This document shows, in pieces, positions 1 to 8,882 of a stretch of DNA of 19,562 nucleotides. This stretch comes from Chrysochromulina tobinii (Eukaryota; Haptophyta; Prymnesiales; Chrysochromulinaceae): contig JWZX01000273.1 of the NCBI GenBank assembly GCA_001275005.1, positions 1 to 19,562 of the forward strand, written 5' to 3'. Below the pieces are notes generated by a model. It made no database searches, was not told the DNA's origin, and worked only from the letters and a program-made list of their open reading frames with translations. The position numbers and the translations under genes were made by a program. Positions within the stretch are counted from its first letter, which is position 1, and every line of letters starts with the position of its first letter.

Positions 1-67
1 GGCCGCGGGGGCGGGGACGGCCTCGGGGGCGGGGATGGCCTCGGGGGCGGGGGCGGAGGCGGCGGAG
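1..67. repeat. G-rich 18-bp tandem repeat at left edge
   Basis: About 2.5 copies of an 18-bp unit (GGGGGCGGGGA[C/T]GGCCTC). The unit is six codons long. On the minus strand it reads as PAPEAV/PAPEAI without a stop, preceded near position 77 by a possible 3' splice site (TTCACAG). It could be the first part of a minus-strand exon running off the left edge, or simply a G-quadruplex-prone minisatellite. Too little is visible to decide. Confidence 0.5.
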
Positions 68-784
68 AGTGGCTGTGAACGAATAGTAGACGCTTTTCGT
101 GATGCTCGTCTGAAGTTGGGGAGCGGGATGGGCTCCTAGGCGAATCACTTGGGACGTGCTTATGAGCAGCCTGCACTTTGGGCGCAGGGGCTGTATCCTG
201 GCTGACGGTTGGTCTGCTCTCCACCGAGGCGACCAACGCGAGGGCGATCGTGGCCAAGCCTCGCCGAGCCGAGAGTCGGCACGACAGAGAGGCGGCACGT
301 GCGCGCATCGAGCGAAAAGCGAGCGATCGTGCTTCGGTGTTTAGCTATCGACTTGCCGAAACAAGTAAAGACGCTCTCACCTTTTGCCGACGGAGATCTA
401 TAGGAGGTGCCGGCCGATGAAACACAAAAACCGACCCACACGCTTCCGACGTGTCTCCTGTAGTCACGCAGCACCCGCCTTTCCATATTCCAATTTCCAT
501 AAAATCTTCAGACCATTTGTCATCATTTCATGTCGCGGTGGTTATGATCCTGGGGCTTACCTGATAAATATAAGTGACAATGTTTACCGCAGGCGAACGG
601 GAGCTTCCGCAAACAGCGACCTCAATTTGAATCTGCGGGGGGCGGGACAGTCACGACGAAATCTGATACATTTTGCCGGGCCGCGCGGTCAGCCCAGCCC
701 CACGCAGTCTCTCGACGCAGACCTGAGGCAGACCTGAGGCAGCCCCGAGCAGAGCCTCACCGAGCGCGGCCTCCGTCGCTCGCG
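68..784. other. Gene-free left flank, including the probable CNNM 3' UTR
   Basis: I see no convincing gene here. Short open frames exist on both strands (for example 384-737 +) but have the Arg/Ser/Cys-rich composition of chance frames in GC-rich DNA. The stretch 480-600 is locally AT-richer. A 12-bp direct repeat (CAGACCTGAGG) lies at about 717-740, just past the CNNM stop, probably in its 3' UTR. No canonical AATAAA was seen on the minus strand. Confidence 0.5.
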
Positions 785-3014
785 TCACATCTCTTCCGCG
801 TCGTGGAGCTGCTCTGAGCCGCTCGAGTCGGCGCCCGCCTCGCCCCGCGAGCTCATCGGGTCCGGATTCGTTCGCATGTCGAGGCTGTAGAGGCCCTCCA
901 TGGAGCCGCCCGAGGGGCCGAGGGCGAGGGAGCTCGGCAGCGTGCCGACGCAGCTGCCGCGTCCACTGCCGGAGCGGCTGCCATCGAGGAGCGTCTTCCC
1001 CGAGGGCGTCGCGCCCAGCATGGCGCTCGCCGAGGGCGTCGCGCCCAGCATGGCGCCCATCAGGCCAGTCGCGGGCGAGGTGAGGCCATTCGGCAACGCG
1101 CCCCCGAGCACCGTGAGCACCTCCTGGCGAGAGATGATCAGGATGCGCGCGGCGCACTCGACGCGCGCGGTGAAGTCGGGCGTGTAGTTGGGCGCCTCGA
1201 GCGCCGGCAGTGCGATGGTGGTCCACGGCCCAATCTCCGACGCGAACCCCTCGTTGCCCGCACGGATCTGGAGCTGCCCATGCAGCAGCAGGCAGCAGAA
1301 CGAGGCGGGCACGCCACGCACGTACACATAGCGGCCTCGCTCCACGTCCTCATCGGTGATGGTGCTAATGGAACTCCGGTTGAGCAGCCGGCGGAGCATC
1401 GGGATCGACCAGTGCGGCGGGCGGAAGAATGGCACGTTGTTCGACAGGTACGAGGCGAGTGCGCGCACCTCCTGTGGGGTGGGCCGCTCCCCGCCCATAA
1501 AGTTGGGACCCGCGCCCTGCGCGCTCGGGCCGTTGGCGAGCATCTCGTCGCGTCGCTGGATCATCTCGAAGAACTCGAGGCGGCGCTCCGCGTTCTGCTT
1601 GATCTTCCGCCACGAGATTTGCGAGTGCTGATGGGTCCCCCCTCCATCGAGATCCTCGAACAGGTCAGTCTCGTCAATGATCTCGATGCTGATGAGCGTC
1701 TCAATCAGATCCTCCATGGTCACGATCCCAAGCACGCGCTCCACACGCGCAAGCCGCCGGCCCACCTGAGCGCCCGGCGCCTCGGTCACAAAGTAGAGGT
1801 GCGATCTCGATGCCTGCATCTCGGCGAGCAGCTTCTCAAGGCTCGTGCCCTTGGGCGCCGCGTAGAGCGACCGGCTGCAAAACGGGAGGATCGAGGCGAC
1901 CGGGATCTCGTCGCTCGGGTCGACCAAGATGAGATCCTTGGTGAAGACGATGCCCACGATGCAGTCCTTGCGGTTGTGGTACACGGGGATGCGCGTGTAC
2001 CCCGACGTGTAGATGTCCTTGAGCTTGTCGAAGTCGAGGTTGTCGGTCACGCTGATCATGAAGACCTCCTTGAGGGGCGTCATGATCTCCGAGCTCACCT
2101 ACGACGAGAAAGCGGAGGCGCATCAGTGTTCATCAGTGGCCATCAGTGGCCATCAGTGGTCATCAGTGGCCATCAGTGGCCATCCGTGGTCATTAGTGGT
2201 CATAAGTGGCCATCAGCGGTCATAAGTGGTCATCAGGGCTCATCAGGGCTAATCAGGGCTAATCAGGTCTCATCAGTGCTCATCATGATCTCATCATGAT
2301 CTCCGAGCTCACCTTGGACGTGAAGCGGAGAGCCGACGAGAGGAGCATTTGGTCCTCTTGAGTCACGGCACCCTGCTTCACCTCCATGTCCAGGAGCGCA
2401 TGCAGGTGCTGGCGCGAGTACACGGTGCCTATCTCAGCGCCCAGAAAGTAGTCGAGGACGCGCGAGATCGGAAAGGTGATCGGGAAGAACAGGAACATCA
2501 GCGGGCGCACGATGAACACCGTGGACGCGCCGATGCGCAGCCCGTGCCGTGAGCAGATGGCCTGCGGAGAGATCTCGCCAAAGATGACGATGATGATCGT
2601 CGCGACGAGGCCGCCAACGACGCCCGAGGTGATCGACGCCGAGGTGATCGCGATCTGCGCGTTCACCAGCGTGTTGCCGAGCAGCAGCGTGCACAGCAAC
2701 AGGTTGCCGCGCTTGCGCAACGGCAGGATCTTCTGGGCGTATTTTTTCTCCTGCTCTTCCCCCGCGGCGATGATGAGTTCGAGGCCCTCGATGTCGAGCG
2801 AGAGCAGCCCGAGCGTCAGCCCGGAAAACATTGCTGAAAACATCACGAGCACGACCGTGAAGAGTACATCCGGCAGATAGTCGGTCCATTCAAGGGGACC
2901 CTCTGCGCACGCCTCCGTGCACGTCAGGAAGTCGCTGCTTCCGATGAACTGGTCGCAGACCGGGTAGCACACGGTCGCATTCGGGAAGACGTAGGCGGCC
3001 GCGGAGTCGGACAT
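785..3014 (-). CDS. CNNM/ancient conserved domain protein, Mg2+/divalent metal transporter
   Basis: Two exons on the minus strand, 3014-2313 and 2098-785, joined in phase 0 to give about 671 residues. I start at the ATG at 3014; the open frame runs further upstream only through non-ATG codons. A DUF21/CNNM membrane domain covers about residues 45-195, with the hallmark FSGLTLGLLSLD (63-74), LLGNTLVNAQ (111-120) and GEISPQ (146-151). A CBS pair follows (about 235-370; SEIMTPLKEV at its start, RVLGIVTMEDLIE in the second). A CNBH-like domain lies at about 465-562. The tail is low-complexity Ser/Gly/Pro with a 10-residue duplication (MLGATPSASA, 1001-1059). A Cys-rich extracellular N-terminus with NAT at 12-14 could be glycosylated. 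Family members move or sense Mg2+ at the plasma membrane or internal membranes. It is divergent from the GT25-like gene. Confidence 0.95.
2099..2312 (-). repeat. CNNM intron filled with a 10-bp minisatellite
   Basis: The donor is CCAAG|GTGAGC and the acceptor GTCGTAG|GTGAGC. Sixteen copies of a 10-bp unit (CATCAGTGGC and variants on the plus strand) fill 2121-2280 exactly, followed by two 11-bp CATCATGATCT units. The 19 bases GTGAGCTCGGAGATCATGA occur both as the first bases of the intron and as the first bases of the downstream exon. Similarity also extends upstream of both junctions (CTCCGCTT...CGTC...AG|). The duplicated splice junction is evident from the sequence. Origin of the intron by tandem duplication is my inference. 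Confidence 0.93.
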
Positions 3015-3206
3015 GACGGCTAGCTCCTTAAGCGTGTCGGCCTCCTTCGTGTTGCCCACCAAGTCAAGTCAAGACAAGGAAAACATGATGGAGTTACATG
3101 AGGAGAAAGCGCAATCAGCAACAATTGGGGGGCAAGCATTCGACTATGAGTCGCGAATAAAGATCGACAATGTTCGAGGCACAATTCGTGTTTTCGTCGC
3201 GGATCA
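3015..3206. promoter_or_regulatory. Divergent intergenic region between CNNM and GT25-like genes
   Basis: Only 192 bp separate the two start codons, so the region must hold both 5' UTRs and a shared or overlapping promoter. It is AT-richer than its flanks. No canonical TATA box was found. Short direct repeats (AAGTCAAGTCAAG) lie at about 3060. Confidence 0.5.
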
Positions 3207-3947
3207 ATGCATGCGCTCTGGGACGCCTGCGACGTCATCTACTGCCTCACGCTGCGCACACGGCCGGAGCGTCGGCGAGCAGCGGCGGCGCAATTCTCGG
3301 CCGCCGGGCTCGCGGACCGCGTCACCTTCCTTTTGCAGGAGCCCGACGTCGCAGACGGTAAGCGCGGCTGCTTCCACGCGCATCAGCAAGCCGCAAGGCT
3401 CGCCCTCGAGGCGAGCGCGCAGCGCGCGCTCATCTTTGAGGATGACGTCGAATTCCTGCCGCACTTCACGCCGCACGCCGCCGCGCGAGCCGCCGCGTTC
3501 ATACGTGGCGACACCGGCGGCAGGCCGCCGTGGAGCATCTTCTTCCTCGGCCACTTTCCGCGGAAGATGGAGCTCACGTCGAGCCCGGACATTGTGCGCG
3601 TGCGCTCGATGGACGGCCACGCCTACGTGCTCTCACCCGCCGGCATGCAAGCGCTGTGCGCGCTCAGCTACGCGGGCGACCAGGTAGACGTCCATTTCCA
3701 CTACCGGAGCGAGACAGCGTACGCCCTGTACCCTATGGTCGCGGTGCAGACGCCCGGGCCGTCGGACACGGAGGGGCTCGAACGCGCCGAGGATTGGAAC
3801 GACGCGAAGCTCAAGCGCGAGCGCGACCTTTACGACGGGGCGGTGCGCCGCAAGGCGCTCGCGGCAGCGCTGGCACTCAATGCGGCCGTGCTGCCGGCGG
3901 CGCTCGGCGGCCTGCTGCCAGGGGTTTTCGCGCGCGAAGAAGCATGA
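3207..3947 (+). CDS. GT25-like glycosyltransferase (procollagen/LPS galactosyltransferase-type fold)
   Basis: Single exon, 246 residues, starting at the ATG at 3207. The N-terminus has the GT25 pattern: a beta strand plus Leu-x-x-Arg (VIYCLTLRTRPERR, residues 10-23), then GCFHAHQQAARLAL (54-67), then the metal/acidic strand ALIFEDDVEF (74-83). A strand resembling the later catalytic region is SMDGHAYVLSPAGMQAL. The length fits a minimal GT25 domain. About residues 215-242 are Ala/Leu-rich and hydrophobic, perhaps a C-terminal membrane anchor. There is no N-terminal signal peptide, so either secretion uses an unseen upstream exon or the protein is tail-anchored. The family transfers sugars from nucleotide donors to proteins or glycans; the acceptor here is unknown. 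Confidence 0.8.
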   Translation: MHALWDACDVIYCLTLRTRPERRRAAAAQFSAAGLADRVTFLLQEPDVADGKRGCFHAHQQAARLALEASAQRALIFEDDVEFLPHFTPHAAARAAAFIRGDTGGRPPWSIFFLGHFPRKMELTSSPDIVRVRSMDGHAYVLSPAGMQALCALSYAGDQVDVHFHYRSETAYALYPMVAVQTPGPSDTEGLERAEDWNDAKLKRERDLYDGAVRRKALAAALALNAAVLPAALGGLLPGVFAREEA

Positions 3948-4300
3948 TTTCGCGATACTCAGTCGTTTCATGTCCCGGCTCTCTGTGTGATGAGCCAAAT
4001 CCTAACCGAAGCAAGCAATCATGCTTGCTTGCTTGCTTGTTGCTAACCGAATCCGCCACCACAGGTCCACAGCCGTCGCCATTTTCTCTCTTGAATTTGC
4101 AGACCTATTTTCCAGAGGAAGCCCAGCGAGACTCTGAAAGACTCTGCGAGTGTCTGAAAGTCTCTGCGAGACGCTGCGAAGGTCGCATGAGGTCGATTCG
4201 GCGACCCGTCGAAATCAAATTCACGAGCTATTTCGCCCATCCGAACTGCGACCCAACGAGCCTCGTCCCTCCGCTTGCGTTCCACTTTTTCCTTGACGTC
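3948..4300 (+). other. Intergenic / 5' UTR of the A20-AN1 gene
   Basis: No gene seen. It contains a small CTTG microsatellite (about 4020-4041) that pairs with an upstream AAGCAAGCAATC as an imperfect inverted repeat. It also has a degenerate repeat of GACTCTGAAAGACTCTGCGAG type at about 4129-4180. The open frame extends upstream of the A20-AN1 ATG, but with chance-like composition. Confidence 0.5.
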
Positions 4301-4879
4301 ATGGCGTCCGCTGATGGCAAGGCCGCTCCGACCTCGAGCTCGGACTCGTCGGCACCCGCGCCGTGCGCCGCCGGCTGCGGCTTCTTCGGCAGCGCCCACA
4401 CTGGCGGCATGTGCTCCAAGTGCTACAAGGAGACGATCACCAAGAACGGACTTGCTGCCCCTGCTGCGAGGCCCAAGCCTGTCGAGGCCCCGGCGACTGC
4501 CACGCCCACGCCGCCCCCGCCCCCGCCCGCGCTCGTGGTGACTACCCCCGCGCCGGTGGAGCCGTCGGCGCCCCCCGCTGCTGCCAAGGAGGCCTCGCCG
4601 GTGTCGGCGGTGGCTGAGCCTGCCAAGGTGCGCCCGCCGTCGGACGAGGGGACCGAGGACGAGCCGCCGAAGAAGGTTCAGGTGAACACGAGCCGCTGCT
4701 GGACGTGCAACCGGAAGATCGGCCTCACCGGCTTCCAGTGCAAGTGCGAGTTCTTCTTCTGCGCTGAGCACCGCTACTCAGACCGCCACGAGTGCGTCTT
4801 TGACTTCAAGGCCGTGGGCAAGCAGCAGCTCACCAAGGCCAATCCGATGATCGCGCCCTCGAAGCTCGATACCATTTGA
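4301..4879 (+). CDS. A20/AN1 zinc-finger stress-associated protein (SAP)
   Basis: Single exon, 192 residues. I chose the ATG at 4301 because the A20 finger follows at once and the upstream frame has no family similarity. The A20 finger has cysteines at 22, 26, 38 and 41 (GCGFFGSAHTGGMCSKC). A Pro/Ala-rich linker spans about 55-125. The AN1 finger has C133, C136, C147, C149, C154, H157, H163 and C165, ending in the conserved HECVFDFK and a C-terminal QLTKANP motif. The two-finger order and size match plant and animal SAP/ZFAND5-6 proteins. These bind ubiquitin through A20 and act in stress responses and proteasome regulation. The next gene to the right is an RBR ubiquitin ligase; a functional link is not demonstrated by proximity. 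Confidence 0.93.
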   Translation: MASADGKAAPTSSSDSSAPAPCAAGCGFFGSAHTGGMCSKCYKETITKNGLAAPAARPKPVEAPATATPTPPPPPPALVVTTPAPVEPSAPPAAAKEASPVSAVAEPAKVRPPSDEGTEDEPPKKVQVNTSRCWTCNRKIGLTGFQCKCEFFFCAEHRYSDRHECVFDFKAVGKQQLTKANPMIAPSKLDTI

Positions 4880-5841
4880 ACCGATCGCGGAGCCCAAGCG
4901 CGCCTGGTGGGCTTCGCGCCATCTTCCTCGCCGGCGCGACGGCGCCTCCCCCCCACCTCCGCTAGGGGCAGCGGCGACGCGGAGAGGAGGCATGGCCGCG
5001 TGGGCTGTCGGCCGTCGAGCTCCTCTCCTGCCCATCTTCTTGTCCCCCTCTCGCCGCAGATGTCGGCAGCGGGAAAGAGGGATAAGTGTAGAATCTTGTT
5101 TCTTCTCCCCTTTGGGATCTGGGGGAGCATTCTTGTCCGCAGGGCTGCAGCGTGCGACAGGCACAGCTCTGCTCTCAGTGGATGAGATGTGTGACTGGGC
5201 GGTGCGGTTTCAACCATAGCGTCGGCGTGAGATGTACGCGGCGCGCGCCTATATTGGATTTACATGGCGCATTAAGATCATTTGTAATTTATGTTGGCGC
5301 CGTCGCGTTATAGTTCACCGGGCGCGCGTGGTGGCGTTCCGATGCGGCACCGGCTGTAACGTCGAGACCGGCCTTTAAGACAGGCGCGGCGCCGCGGCCG
5401 CCCACCGCGCGGTACGCATGCGGCTCATCGGAGTACGGAGAGTCTCGAGAGACACCGCCTCACATAGCGATAAGCCCTCACACGTAAGCGATAAGCCCTG
5501 TGACACTAAGCGATAAGCGGCCTCACTTAGCGATAAGCCCTCACATAGTGCACATAGCGATAAGCCTCACACCCGGAACGGCCGCGCAGCGGGAGCGCGG
5601 CCAGCGGCACGGTGCACCGCCGCGCGCGGACCGCGCACCGCGCGCGCCAGAGACCGAAAAGGAAAACCGATAACGGCGCTCACGGCTCCGACCTCAGTCC
5701 TCAGACGTCATAAGTCCCAGCTCCCACGCACACACGGCCCAGGGTCCTCCGCGGGCAGGGGCGCGGGGCGTACGCATGGGCGTAGTCCGCATCCCCCCCG
5801 GCGGCCAACCCCAGCGCTCCGAACTCATTGGGCCGCCGCGC
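4880..5841. other. Convergent intergenic gap
   Basis: 962 bp between the stop codons of the A20-AN1 (+) and RBR (-) genes, so both 3' UTRs should lie here. I see no gene. Open frames on either strand up to about 150 codons are antisense or chance frames. The stretch 5220-5320 is relatively AT-rich, and 5330-5420 and 5570-5660 are very GC-rich. A GATAAG motif array sits at 5461-5570 (separate entry). No clear poly(A) hexamer was found. Confidence 0.5.
5461..5570 (+). repeat. Five spaced copies of AGCGATAAGC
   Basis: Exact AGCGATAAGC decamers start at 5466, 5487, 5509, 5529 and 5556, spaced 21, 22, 20 and 27 bp and separated by CCTCACA-like spacers. Each contains GATAAG, which matches the GATA-factor consensus WGATAR only loosely at the first base and equals the plant I-box core. 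It may be a binding-site cluster or an ordinary degenerate minisatellite. Confidence 0.6.
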
Positions 5842-7572
5842 CTACCGGCGGCGGGGGCACTTCCGGCCGCATTGCGGCTGTTTCCCGCACACGATGCAGA
5901 ATTCGGTGCGGCACCACTGGCAGGTCACTGTTCGCTCAGCGAGATTCGATCCGCCGCAGGGTGAGTGGAAGCGAAGGTGGTGTGAAGGTGAGTGGAAGCG
6001 AAGGTGGTGTGACGAGGGCGGTTTGAAGGTGAGTGGAAGCGAAGGTGGTCGGTGCACAGGATCTCAGGAGGTGCGGCAGCAGCTGCCATCGCCCAAGTCG
6101 CCGCGAAGGGGGTGGTGGGAAGGGATGGTGTGAAGGGGGGTTCGAAGCGCCGCGGCACACTGTGATGTGAAGGGGGTGTGTGAAGGGGGTGGTGTGAAAT
6201 GGGGTTCGAGGCGCCGCGGCACACTGTGGTCGCATGCCTCCTTACGATTGATCACGCGCTGGCAGCCGGGGCACGCACGTGTGTCCTGATCGTTGGCCAC
6301 ATACTCGGCGAAGAGCTCATCCGCCCGGCTGTTGTTCTGCTGCCACTCGTCGAAGCGGCGCCGTTCATCGGCGTCGCGCCGCAGCTCATCGGCGCGCTGC
6401 GCACACGTGCGACCGGGGTGTGCGGGGCTCACGCGCACCCCCTCGCCGCCGCTGCCGCCTCCCTCGGCAGCGGTACATGCGAGGCAAAAGGCGTGCTCGC
6501 ATTTCGGGCAGTCAAAGTGCTTTCGATCGCCCTCGCGCCATGCGAAGAGATAGTTGCAGCCCGGATGCGGGCAGCGCCGGAAGTTGGAGCGATCGGCCAT
6601 CAGCGCCTCCTCCGTCCGCGCGTCCGCGAATCTCGCCGCCAGATCGCGCTGACCATAGCGCACCAGCGCGTCGAAGATGGCGGCTGCCTCAAAAGGCTGG
6701 CCGCAACCCTCATGTGGGCACCGCACGTGCTCCTGGCTCAGGTCCGCGTTGACGAACCCGACGAAGCACTCTGAACAGATGCGGTGGTCACACGACTGCG
6801 CTGTGAACGAGCCTTCCACAGGGCAACGCTCCTGGCAGATGCAGCACTTGAACGTATACATCGACTCTCGGCGGCGCCGCTCGGTGCGCTCGTCCTCCTC
6901 GAGCTTGCGTGCGTAGAGCGCATCAGCTTCGGAGATGCGTGCTTCCTCTGAGCGAGAGCGGCCGGGCAGATACGGGTCCGCAAGAGACAGGGCGAGCCGA
7001 TGCTGCTCGACCTGCTTCTCGACGCCTTCGCACCGAATCGTGTAGTACGGGGGCATGTCGTCGTTGTGAACCACCAAGACCTCAGCGGGGATCGGCGCAC
7101 CCTGGGCTGAATGGTAGAGGACCACGTCGCCCTTGGCGAACAGCACGGCGATTGCGGCCGGTGGCCGCGGCGGCGGCGGCAGGTTTCTCGGGTGCCATTC
7201 GCCGTCCAACTCGTAGCCGGAGGGATGTGATGGCCCCGCGTGCGCCGCCTCTGGTATCACTGGCAGGCCCATTGGGACAGGAGGCGGCGTGGTGCTACGT
7301 ATTATTGAGGCGGCACGGGCATCAAAGGGTGGCGGTGGATCATCCTCGGGCAGCATAATTCCCAGCCGAGCGAGGATACGGCGTGCCTCGTCCACATCAG
7401 CCCTGGCGATGGCGGAACGCAGGTGGTGCAGCACGTCCTGTTGAGGCGGCGGCGGCGGCGGCAGCGTGACAGCAGGTTGCTCAACCACGCTGGGCCGCGT
7501 TTTGCCGCACACGTCGCACACGCGCGCGCCGTCGCTGTTCTCGTACGTACAGGCGGGGCACGTCCAAACCAT
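5842..7572 (-). CDS. RBR-type (RING-IBR-RING2) E3 ubiquitin ligase with N-terminal RanBP2 zinc finger
   Basis: Two exons, 7572-6225 and 5927-5842, joined in phase 1 (CAC A|TG ACC), giving 477 residues. A RanBP2/NZF-type finger has C5, C8, C19 and C22. A helical segment lies at 46-72. A small beta-rich module (about 147-192; KGDVVLYHS..VEQHRL) is of unknown name. RING1 is about 243-293 (CCICQERC..CDHRICSEC..CPHEGC). IBR is about 334-390 (CPHPGCNYLF..CPKCEHAFCLAC). RING2 is about 434-473 (CPGCQRVI..CDHMTCQWC..FCIVC). C447 in ACDHM aligns with the catalytic Cys of RBR ligases such as parkin C431. The enzyme should form a ubiquitin thioester and pass ubiquitin to substrates; the NZF finger probably binds ubiquitin. 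Without splicing, RING2 would be lost just after C-D-H. The N-terminal part is duplicated at 8441-9013. Confidence 0.93.
5928..6224 (-). repeat. RBR intron with repeated donor-site sequence and 27-bp repeats
   Basis: Donor CCACA|GTGTGC, acceptor GAACAG|TGACC. Splicing here restores the RING2 signature, so it is well supported. A 29-bp block spanning the exon end and the donor (6201-6229) recurs 64 bp further into the intron (6137-6165) with only two differences visible. Nearer the acceptor there are three copies of GTGAGTGGAAGCGAAGGTGGT (plus strand; starts 5961, 5988, 6029). Confidence 0.88.
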
Positions 7573-7918
7573 TCGAATGGCGCTCCTTCCTTCGTCCCTC
7601 TCTCTCTCCGCGACCCTGTCAAGGAGCTTCTGCCTCGCTCGGTTTTCGGCGTGCTACAATAGTATCGTGCCTGCTTCCTTTTAGTACCTTCACAGTACTC
7701 GGGTGTGAAACTGGTCCCAACCCCTCCCACTGTCGATACCCGGCGGGTCCGGCAGTCCGCCCGTAGTCCGCCCCGGGTGCCCCGACATGCAGGAGCGCGT
7801 CAGTCAGATCAAGACGCATCAATAACTTGATCAATCACAATGTGTTCCCGTGTCATTCATTCTTTCCAATAATGGTCTCTCGACTCTCGAGGTCGACTCG
7901 AGCGCATCAGAGTGAGGT
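7573..7918. promoter_or_regulatory. Upstream region of the RBR gene
   Basis: Presumed promoter and 5' UTR (transcribed leftwards). A pyrimidine-rich tract on the plus strand lies at 7578-7615. AGTACCTTC and GTGTGAAACTGGTCC (about 7684-7716) recur as AGTACCTTC and GTGAAAACTGGTCC upstream of the paralogue at 8441-9013 (about 9039-9111). The duplication therefore seems to have included part of the promoter. No TATA box was recognised. Confidence 0.45.
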
Positions 7919-8294
7919 ACGCCGTACGCAGCGTATTGAGCAACTGTTGCGTATTGCGTATTGCGATTGCGTATTGCGACAGGTGCGATCTTGTCAATGG
8001 ATCTTGTGATTATTGACCAGCCCACTTTGACCCGTATTGCGTAATGCGGTATTGCGTATTCGGCGTATTGCGTTAGGGTGAGGTTAGGGGTTAGGGGTTC
8101 GGGGTTCGGGGTTAGGGTGTGGCTAGGGGTTGGGGGGGAATGGTTAGCAATGATGGTTCGGTTAGGTCGATGAACAACTAAATCCCGACCCCTAACACGA
8201 ACCCTAACCCAAAACCGACAGACATACGCAATACGCGTCCAAGCGCCAATACGCAAAACGCACACGCACACGCAATTCGCAATTCGCAATGCAC
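7919..8294. repeat. Imperfect palindrome: GCGTATT repeats, TTAGGG repeats, then CCCTAA and AATACGC repeats
   Basis: From left to right: GCGTATTGCG-type repeats (7930-8072); telomere-like TTAGGG hexamers (exact at 8073, 8084, 8091 and 8112, interspersed with TTCGGGG); a spacer of roughly 70 bp; CCCTAA hexamers (8190 and 8202); then CAATACGC/CGCAATTCGC repeats (8222-8290). Both arms are in inverted order around about 8150. No gene is supported here. TTAGGG is the telomere repeat of many algae, so this has the layout of a degenerate head-to-head telomere junction, though a decayed inverted-repeat element is possible. Confidence 0.7.
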
Positions 8295-8454
8295 TTTCAC
8301 CTCGACTATACGATACTATCAGCATTAAATTGGCTATTTGGCTTGCCACACGGACCTGGCCATTGATTGACGAGTTCAACAAGTCCAATTCGCGCAACAC
8401 CTCAAAGTGCGGAATGGGCGCTGTGTATTTGTCGAACGCCTCACCATCTGCTAC
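8295..8454 (-). pseudogene. Duplicated fragment of the sulfotransferase last exon
   Basis: This stretch matches 9198-9349 over about 140 bp with scattered differences. It encodes the same peptide start (GEAF[D/A]KYTA[P/R]IPHFEVLRELDLL). The copy at 9.2-9.35 kb is the last exon of the sulfotransferase-like gene. This second copy has no upstream exons in line with it and abuts the partial RBR paralogue. A G-to-T change at its start (ATGGTGAGG versus ATGGGGAGG) supplies the TGA stop of the 8441-9013 reading frame. It is probably a non-functional duplicate. Confidence 0.75.
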
Positions 8455-8882
8455 TTATGATTGGGGCGGCACGCAATAATGCCCGAGGATGACCCACCGG
8501 CACGCTAGCATCAAAGGGTGGCGGTGGATCATCCTCGGGCAGCACAGTTCCCAGCCGAGCGAGGATACGGCGTGCCTCGTTCATATCAGCCCTGGCGATG
8601 GCTGAAACCAGTATGTGCAGCACGTCCTGTTGTGGCGGCCGCGGCGGCGGCAGCGTGCGAACGCCTCCCCATCTGCTACGCATGATAGGGGCGGCACGCA
8701 ATAATGCCCGAGGATGGCCCACCGGCACGCTGGCATCAAAGGTTGGCGGTAGATCATCCTTGGACAGCACAATTCCCAGCCGAGCGAGGATACGGCGTGC
8801 CTCGTCCACATCAGCCCTGGCGATGGCGGAATGCAGTATGTGCAGCACGTCCTGTTGCGGCGGCCGCGGCGGCGGCAGCGTG
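8433..8882 (-). repeat. 225-bp direct tandem duplication
   Basis: Two adjacent 225-bp copies, each running from CGAACGCCTC[A/C]CCATCTGCTAC to the GGCGGCGGCAGCGTG block. The length is 75 codons, so the frame is kept. Differences between the copies are scattered, so the event is fairly recent but not brand new. Confidence 0.85.

Noticed and set aside
156-737. Several overlapping short frames in the left flank
   Set aside because: Composition is Arg/Ser-rich, frames conflict on both strands, and no domain or splice-supported model emerged.
1280-2299. 339-codon plus-strand open frame opposite CNNM
   Set aside because: It is fully antisense to clear CNNM exons, runs through the intron minisatellite, and shows no recognisable domain. 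GC-rich codon bias produces such shadows.
2121-2302. CRISPR-like array
   Set aside because: The 10-bp units are contiguous with no unique spacers, and lie in a eukaryotic intron.
3014-3062. Longer CNNM N-terminus beginning upstream of 3014
   Set aside because: The extra 16 codons start at a non-ATG codon. The first ATG at 3014 is the better choice for a eukaryote.
3530-4300. 449-residue form of the A20-AN1 protein starting at 3530
   Set aside because: The extra N-terminus overlaps the GT25 gene in another frame and has chance composition. Family proteins begin just before the A20 finger.
6137-6215. tRNA-like B box (GTTCGANNC) occurring twice
   Set aside because: No A box, acceptor stem or cloverleaf around it. 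It is part of the duplicated RBR donor region.
6199-6774. 191-codon plus-strand open frame opposite the RBR gene
   Set aside because: Antisense to the IBR and RING1 coding sequence; no family resemblance.
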